DNA from: PALSA-607 sp036510735
GTDB lineage: Bacteria; Actinomycetota; Actinomycetes; Acidothermales; Acidothermaceae
NCBI GenBank assembly: GCA_036510735.1
Contig: DATCDK010000297.1
Coordinates: 1-15,824 of the forward strand
DNA: 15,824 bases
Direction: 5' to 3'
The notes beneath the pieces were generated by a model. It saw only the letters and a program-made list of their open reading frames with translations. It was not told the DNA's origin and searched no databases. Below, one piece after another: positions 13,318 through 15,824 of this stretch (positions are counted from its first letter, which is position 1; each line of letters starts with the position of its first letter). The translations under genes and the position numbers were made by a program.

Positions 13318-14418
13318 TCACTTGACGATGGCAGTGGCGCGCGCTGTCGGGATGCCAGCGATGGCGAAGCGAGCGGTGACGGTGCTGCCTGAGTTCGCGC
13401 CGCCTCCGGGGTCTCCTTCGTCGTACGACTGCGCACCGAGGTCATAGCGGATCGTGCCGTGGGCCGGAACCACCTGGGCTGATTGCGGGCACGGTAGCGC
13501 GCCGCCGCCTCCTTGCAGCGCGCTCCCGCCGGCCGTGACATTGTCGATGTCGAGCGCATAGTCGGGGCACGGCGACATCACGAGCGGGACGCCCGTGGTG
13601 TTTTGGAGTTGCACAACTGCACTGCGCAGGGTCTGGCCGTCGGTGGTCGCGGGCAACGTCAACGTGGCGCGCAGACCGGCCCACTCCGGCGGCGGCGTCA
13701 ACGTCGCATCGGTCGGGCCGCCTGGTACACCTGGTATGAGGACGGCGGCAGAGTGGCCTTGGCACGGCGGTGCGGGTCCGGTCAACGGCGCGATGATTTG
13801 GTCCGCCGAACCACTGGCGGGTTGGCTCTGGTTGGCGTCGAGAGCGATGACAACCGAGACTGCCTTCGGGCCGCACCACGAACCACGCCACGTGAATCCC
13901 CAGCCCACGCTCCCGACCGCCAACTCCACGTCGGTCCGCTGGTTGAGGGCTGGGTTGACTGTGGTGACAGTCGCGTCCACTGGTAGGGCGAGGTTGTTTC
14001 CTGCGCTGTCGAGCAAGTGCGTGGGCCACGTGGAGATGTGCAGTGAGCAGTGCGCGCCGACCAACTCGACGACGCCAGCCACACCCGACGCGATCGGACG
14101 AGTCTGTGCGGTGGCGGTGACGTCAGCCGGCACACACGCTGCCTGCACCGGGGCTGGGCCTGGCCCGGCAGCGAAGTCCAGCACCGGAGCCGCGACCCGA
14201 AATGCGCTATCGGGAATCGTCGAGGTAGTCGGGGAGCCAGGCGGCGATGTAGGCGGCGAACTCGAGGCTGGCGCGGACACTCCTGACAGTCGATTAGCCG
14301 TCGCACCCGAGCGTTGTGCCACCGACGCGCAAGCGGCCAGTGCCACCAGCACTGCTAGCAGCGCAACAAGCCTGGCCTTCACGATGCTGAGACGGGACTT
14401 TGCTGACGCAGGTTCCAC
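13318..14418 (-). CDS. Large lipoprotein with DUF4232-like Cys-containing domain
   Basis: Predicted lipid-anchored extracytoplasmic protein of 366 residues. A hydrophobic segment ends in lipobox LAAC, giving Cys30 as the modified residue. A Ser/Pro/Thr-rich linker (SSPPTSPPGSPTTS) of about 40 residues follows. The body has two beta-rich parts: one with paired cysteines around AACVPADVTATAQ...VGAHCSLHI and SWCGPKAVSVVIAL, and one with LRSAVVQLQNTTGVPLVMSPCPDYALDI, both resembling the DUF4232 group of actinobacterial lipoproteins. GTG at 14418 is preferred because CAGACT lies six bases before it; GTG at 14382 (354 residues) would also keep the signal peptide. It is followed within 46 bp by the TipA-like regulator on the same strand. 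Function unknown. Confidence 0.72.
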   Translation of the reverse strand: MEPASAKSRLSIVKARLVALLAVLVALAACASVAQRSGATANRLSGVSAPASSSPPTSPPGSPTTSTIPDSAFRVAAPVLDFAAGPGPAPVQAACVPADVTATAQTRPIASGVAGVVELVGAHCSLHISTWPTHLLDSAGNNLALPVDATVTTVNPALNQRTDVELAVGSVGWGFTWRGSWCGPKAVSVVIALDANQSQPASGSADQIIAPLTGPAPPCQGHSAAVLIPGVPGGPTDATLTPPPEWAGLRATLTLPATTDGQTLRSAVVQLQNTTGVPLVMSPCPDYALDIDNVTAGGSALQGGGGALPCPQSAQVVPAHGTIRYDLGAQSYDEGDPGGGANSGSTVTARFAIAGIPTARATAIVK

Positions 14419-14424
14419 GGAACC
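14411..14424. promoter_or_regulatory. Perfect 14-bp palindrome at a lipoprotein start
   Basis: GGTTCC-AC-GGAACC, two perfect 6-bp arms, lies between divergent lipoprotein genes. It covers the preferred GTG start at 14418 and touches the bases just after the -10 candidate at 14425-14430. A repressor bound here would block initiation of the leftward gene. Confidence 0.45.
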
Positions 14425-14430
14425 AGTCTG
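14425..14430 (-). promoter_or_regulatory. Candidate -10 element for leaderless lipoprotein mRNA
   Basis: CAGACT lies exactly six bases before the GTG at 14418. It belongs to GCAGACTGGT, a 10-bp string identical to that before the beta-propeller lipoprotein at 7079. No convincing -35. Confidence 0.4.
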
Positions 14431-14478
14431 CACGCGCCAAACGTCACATGGATCACTCCCACGGGACAAGGAGCATCG

Positions 14479-14895
14479 ATGGTCGGTGGATGCCGTGCGG
14501 CACTGACCGTCGTACTGACCGTCCTCGGTGCAGCGAGCTGCGCGAGCGCGGCACGCGACCAGGATCAGGCCCACACCGCGATAGGCAGCGAGTCGCGAAG
14601 TACGCAACCATCGATCAACGGGCCAGCGTCTCGCTCACCACAGCCGGCCCTACCGGAGTCTTTGCGATCTGCCTGCGGACACCCTGGCGCACAGGCGGTG
14701 ATCACCGTCGTCCCCATCACAGTTCCGCGGGCTCAGTGTGATGTGACTGGCGTCGTCGTTCTCTGGGGCGAGACCGGCGTCACGGTACCTCGCGCAGGCG
14801 GAGTGCAAGGCTTCTGGGACGGCATATCCAGTTCGTTCGAGTTCGACGCAGACGTCGATCCGACTACAGGAGACGTCACGTTTAGCGGGTCATGA
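14479..14895 (+). CDS. Small putative lipoprotein of unknown family
   Basis: Exported protein of 138 residues that I do not recognise. The N-terminus has a hydrophobic segment ALTVVLTVLGAAS ending at Cys21 (AASC, an acceptable but non-ideal lipobox). A polar Ser/Pro/Gln-rich linker of about 40 residues follows. From about residue 65 there is a compact beta-rich stretch with two cysteines (Cys66 in SACGHPG and Cys87 in AQCDVTG) that could form a disulphide. The end is VVVLWGETGVTVPRAGGVQGFWDGISSSFEF and a closing DADVDPTTGDVTF. The ATG at 14479 has AAGGAG five bases upstream, the best ribosome binding site in the region, so the gene is probably real. It diverges from the DUF4232-like lipoprotein, and its stop abuts the VOC stop (TCATGA). 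Confidence 0.65.
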   Translation: MVGGCRAALTVVLTVLGAASCASAARDQDQAHTAIGSESRSTQPSINGPASRSPQPALPESLRSACGHPGAQAVITVVPITVPRAQCDVTGVVVLWGETGVTVPRAGGVQGFWDGISSSFEFDADVDPTTGDVTFSGS

Positions 14896-15612
14896 CTGCG
14901 GTGGTAGCACGCAGAACTCACGGCCATCGGGATCGGCCATCACCACCGGGCGGACATCGCCCTGCCCGCCGTCCGCTCGAGTCGCTCCGAGTGAAACGAG
15001 GCGGTCAACCTCCGCTTGCTGGTCACCGTGGGCACCTGGAGCGAGATCAAAATGCAGTCGATCCTTGCCGGTCTTCGGCATCCGTAGCTGACCGCCCCAT
15101 GTGATCTTGGGTCCGCCATGCGGCGAGCGAATGGCGGTCTCTTGGTTCTGGTCCCAGACCAACGGCCAGCCGAGTGCTTTGCTCCAGAAGTAGCCGACCT
15201 CCTGCGAACCGATACAGGAGACCGCACCGATGAATCCGCACTCAGCGAGGAACTTGTTGCCGGCCTCGATCACGCAGAACTCATTGCCTTCGGGATCGGC
15301 GAGCACCATATGGCCTTCGTCGGGCCGTTGACCTATATCGATGTGCCGTGCTCCGAGCCGAAGCGCCCTCTCCACGGTCTCCTGCTGGGGCTGGAGGTTG
15401 CTCGTCAGATCGAAGTGCATGTAGTTCTGCGCGGTCTTCTCCTCCTGACTCGGCAGAAACCGGAGCCGGAACCCGGTGTCATCGCTTGGCAGGAGCGCGA
15501 TGCCTTCTTCGGCGTCGTCAGCCATCTCCCATCCCAAGACACCACCCCAGAAGCGCGCAACGAGTAGCGGTTCGTTCGCGTCGAAGCAGAGCGCAGCGAG
15601 GTTGACAGTCAC
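14890..15612 (-). CDS. Two-domain VOC family protein (Glyoxalase_6-like repeat)
   Basis: Cytoplasmic protein of 240 residues with two vicinal-oxygen-chelate domains in tandem. Domain 1 (about 1-115): VNLAALCFDANEPLLVARFWGGVLGW, YMHFDLTS, HMVLADPEGNEFCVIEAG. Domain 2 (about 125-240): FIGAVSCIGSQEVGYFWSKALGWPL, RLHFDLAPG, VVMADPDGREFCVL. Each domain ends in the ADP-x-G-x-EFCV hallmark. GTG at 15612 is preferred, since GGAG then lies six bases upstream; an ATG two codons earlier (15618) touches the GGAG and would leave no spacing. Substrate is unknown. The second domain is close to the single-domain VOC protein at 9463-9837, suggesting duplication within the genome. The 3' end overlaps that of the small lipoprotein by six bases. 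Confidence 0.9.
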   Translation of the reverse strand: MTVNLAALCFDANEPLLVARFWGGVLGWEMADDAEEGIALLPSDDTGFRLRFLPSQEEKTAQNYMHFDLTSNLQPQQETVERALRLGARHIDIGQRPDEGHMVLADPEGNEFCVIEAGNKFLAECGFIGAVSCIGSQEVGYFWSKALGWPLVWDQNQETAIRSPHGGPKITWGGQLRMPKTGKDRLHFDLAPGAHGDQQAEVDRLVSLGATRADGGQGDVRPVVMADPDGREFCVLPPQS

Positions 15613-15692
15613 ACGCATCTCCAGTGGGCCGATTCAGCTTGTCCCCCAGCTCTTTACTTATCACCATGTCTTCAATAGACCCGGAGGTTTTC

Positions 15693-15824
15693 ATGACCGA
15701 TCAGGCTCGCCTGGTGCTGTCGGTGCGCGGTGAGGCGACTCTCACGGTCCCCGCCGACTCGGTGCTCTTGTCCGGCGCGATCTCGCTATCTCGCGGGTCC
15801 AAGCCCGACGCGCTCGCGGAGGCC
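15693..15824 (+). CDS. SIMPL domain (DUF541) protein, N-terminus only
   Basis: First 44 codons of a protein cut by the right window edge. The sequence LVLSVRGEATLTVPADSVLLSGAISLSRG matches the start of SIMPL/DUF541 proteins, which open with a V-x-GEA-x-x-x-VPAD strand pair; bacterial members are often periplasmic or secreted and poorly understood. No signal peptide is visible, so this one may be cytoplasmic. The ATG at 15693 is preferred because GGAGG lies five bases upstream; an in-frame ATG at 15666 would add nine residues but lacks a ribosome binding site. The 80-bp gap with the VOC gene has an unusually AT-rich patch (TCTTTACTTATCA, 15651-15663) that may hold the promoter. Confidence 0.75.
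   Translation, partial: MTDQARLVLSVRGEATLTVPADSVLLSGAISLSRGSKPDALAEA

Noticed and set aside
13272..13559. N-terminal extension of the TipA-like regulator by 96 codons
   Set aside because: It overlaps the promoter, operator and the end of the neighbouring gene. MerR proteins start right at the helix-turn-helix, as with ATG 13271.
14419..14607. Upstream ATG at 14607 for the large lipoprotein
   Set aside because: It would place more than 90 residues before the lipobox and overlap the divergent small lipoprotein; a signal peptide must be N-terminal.

Overview
The window looks like chromosomal DNA of a high-GC Gram-positive bacterium of the phylum Actinomycetota. The evidence is GC-rich codon usage, frequent GTG starts, many short lipoprotein genes, a TipA-type MerR regulator, a purE / acyl-CoA dehydrogenase / GtrA / acyl-CoA carboxylase neighbourhood like that of many actinomycetes, and several starts that look leaderless. 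I cannot name genus or species from sequence alone. No rRNA, tRNA, CRISPR array, insertion sequence, prophage or replication origin was seen. Genes are dense and no gap without a gene exceeds about 300 bases.

Left part, 1-6510 (core metabolism): the start of purE (cut by the window edge) and an acyl-CoA dehydrogenase are read leftwards. A GtrA-family membrane protein is read rightwards and converges on a two-component system (OmpR-type regulator, then histidine kinase, both leftwards). The kinase reading frame runs 76 bp into gtrA. Upstream of the regulator, on the same strand, is an acyl-CoA carboxylase carboxyltransferase subunit. A PTH2-like peptidyl-tRNA hydrolase diverges from it.

Middle part, 6510-10370 (small accessory genes): a DinB/DUF664 protein diverges from a PQQ-like beta-propeller lipoprotein. 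After these come, leftwards, a VOC protein, an AbrB-type (VapB-like) antitoxin, a 13-codon remnant that looks like the start of a vapC toxin, and a DUF1801 protein. A macrodomain protein diverges from the VOC gene.

Right part, 10370-15824 (secreted and regulatory genes): an NTF2-like putative lipoprotein, a serpin with a lipoprotein signal, a TipA-like MerR regulator with a palindromic operator in its own promoter, a large Pro/Ser-rich lipoprotein, a small lipoprotein of unknown family, a two-domain VOC protein, and the start of a SIMPL-domain (DUF541) protein cut by the window edge.

Five predicted exported, lipid-anchored proteins lie within about 8 kb. At least six genes have a TANNNT-like -10 hexamer exactly six bases before the start codon and no ribosome binding site, which suggests leaderless mRNAs. 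I found no clearly new multi-gene system. The best leads are the serpin lipoprotein, the TipA-like autoregulatory unit, the truncated toxin-antitoxin locus and the unexplained palindromes and repeats near promoters.
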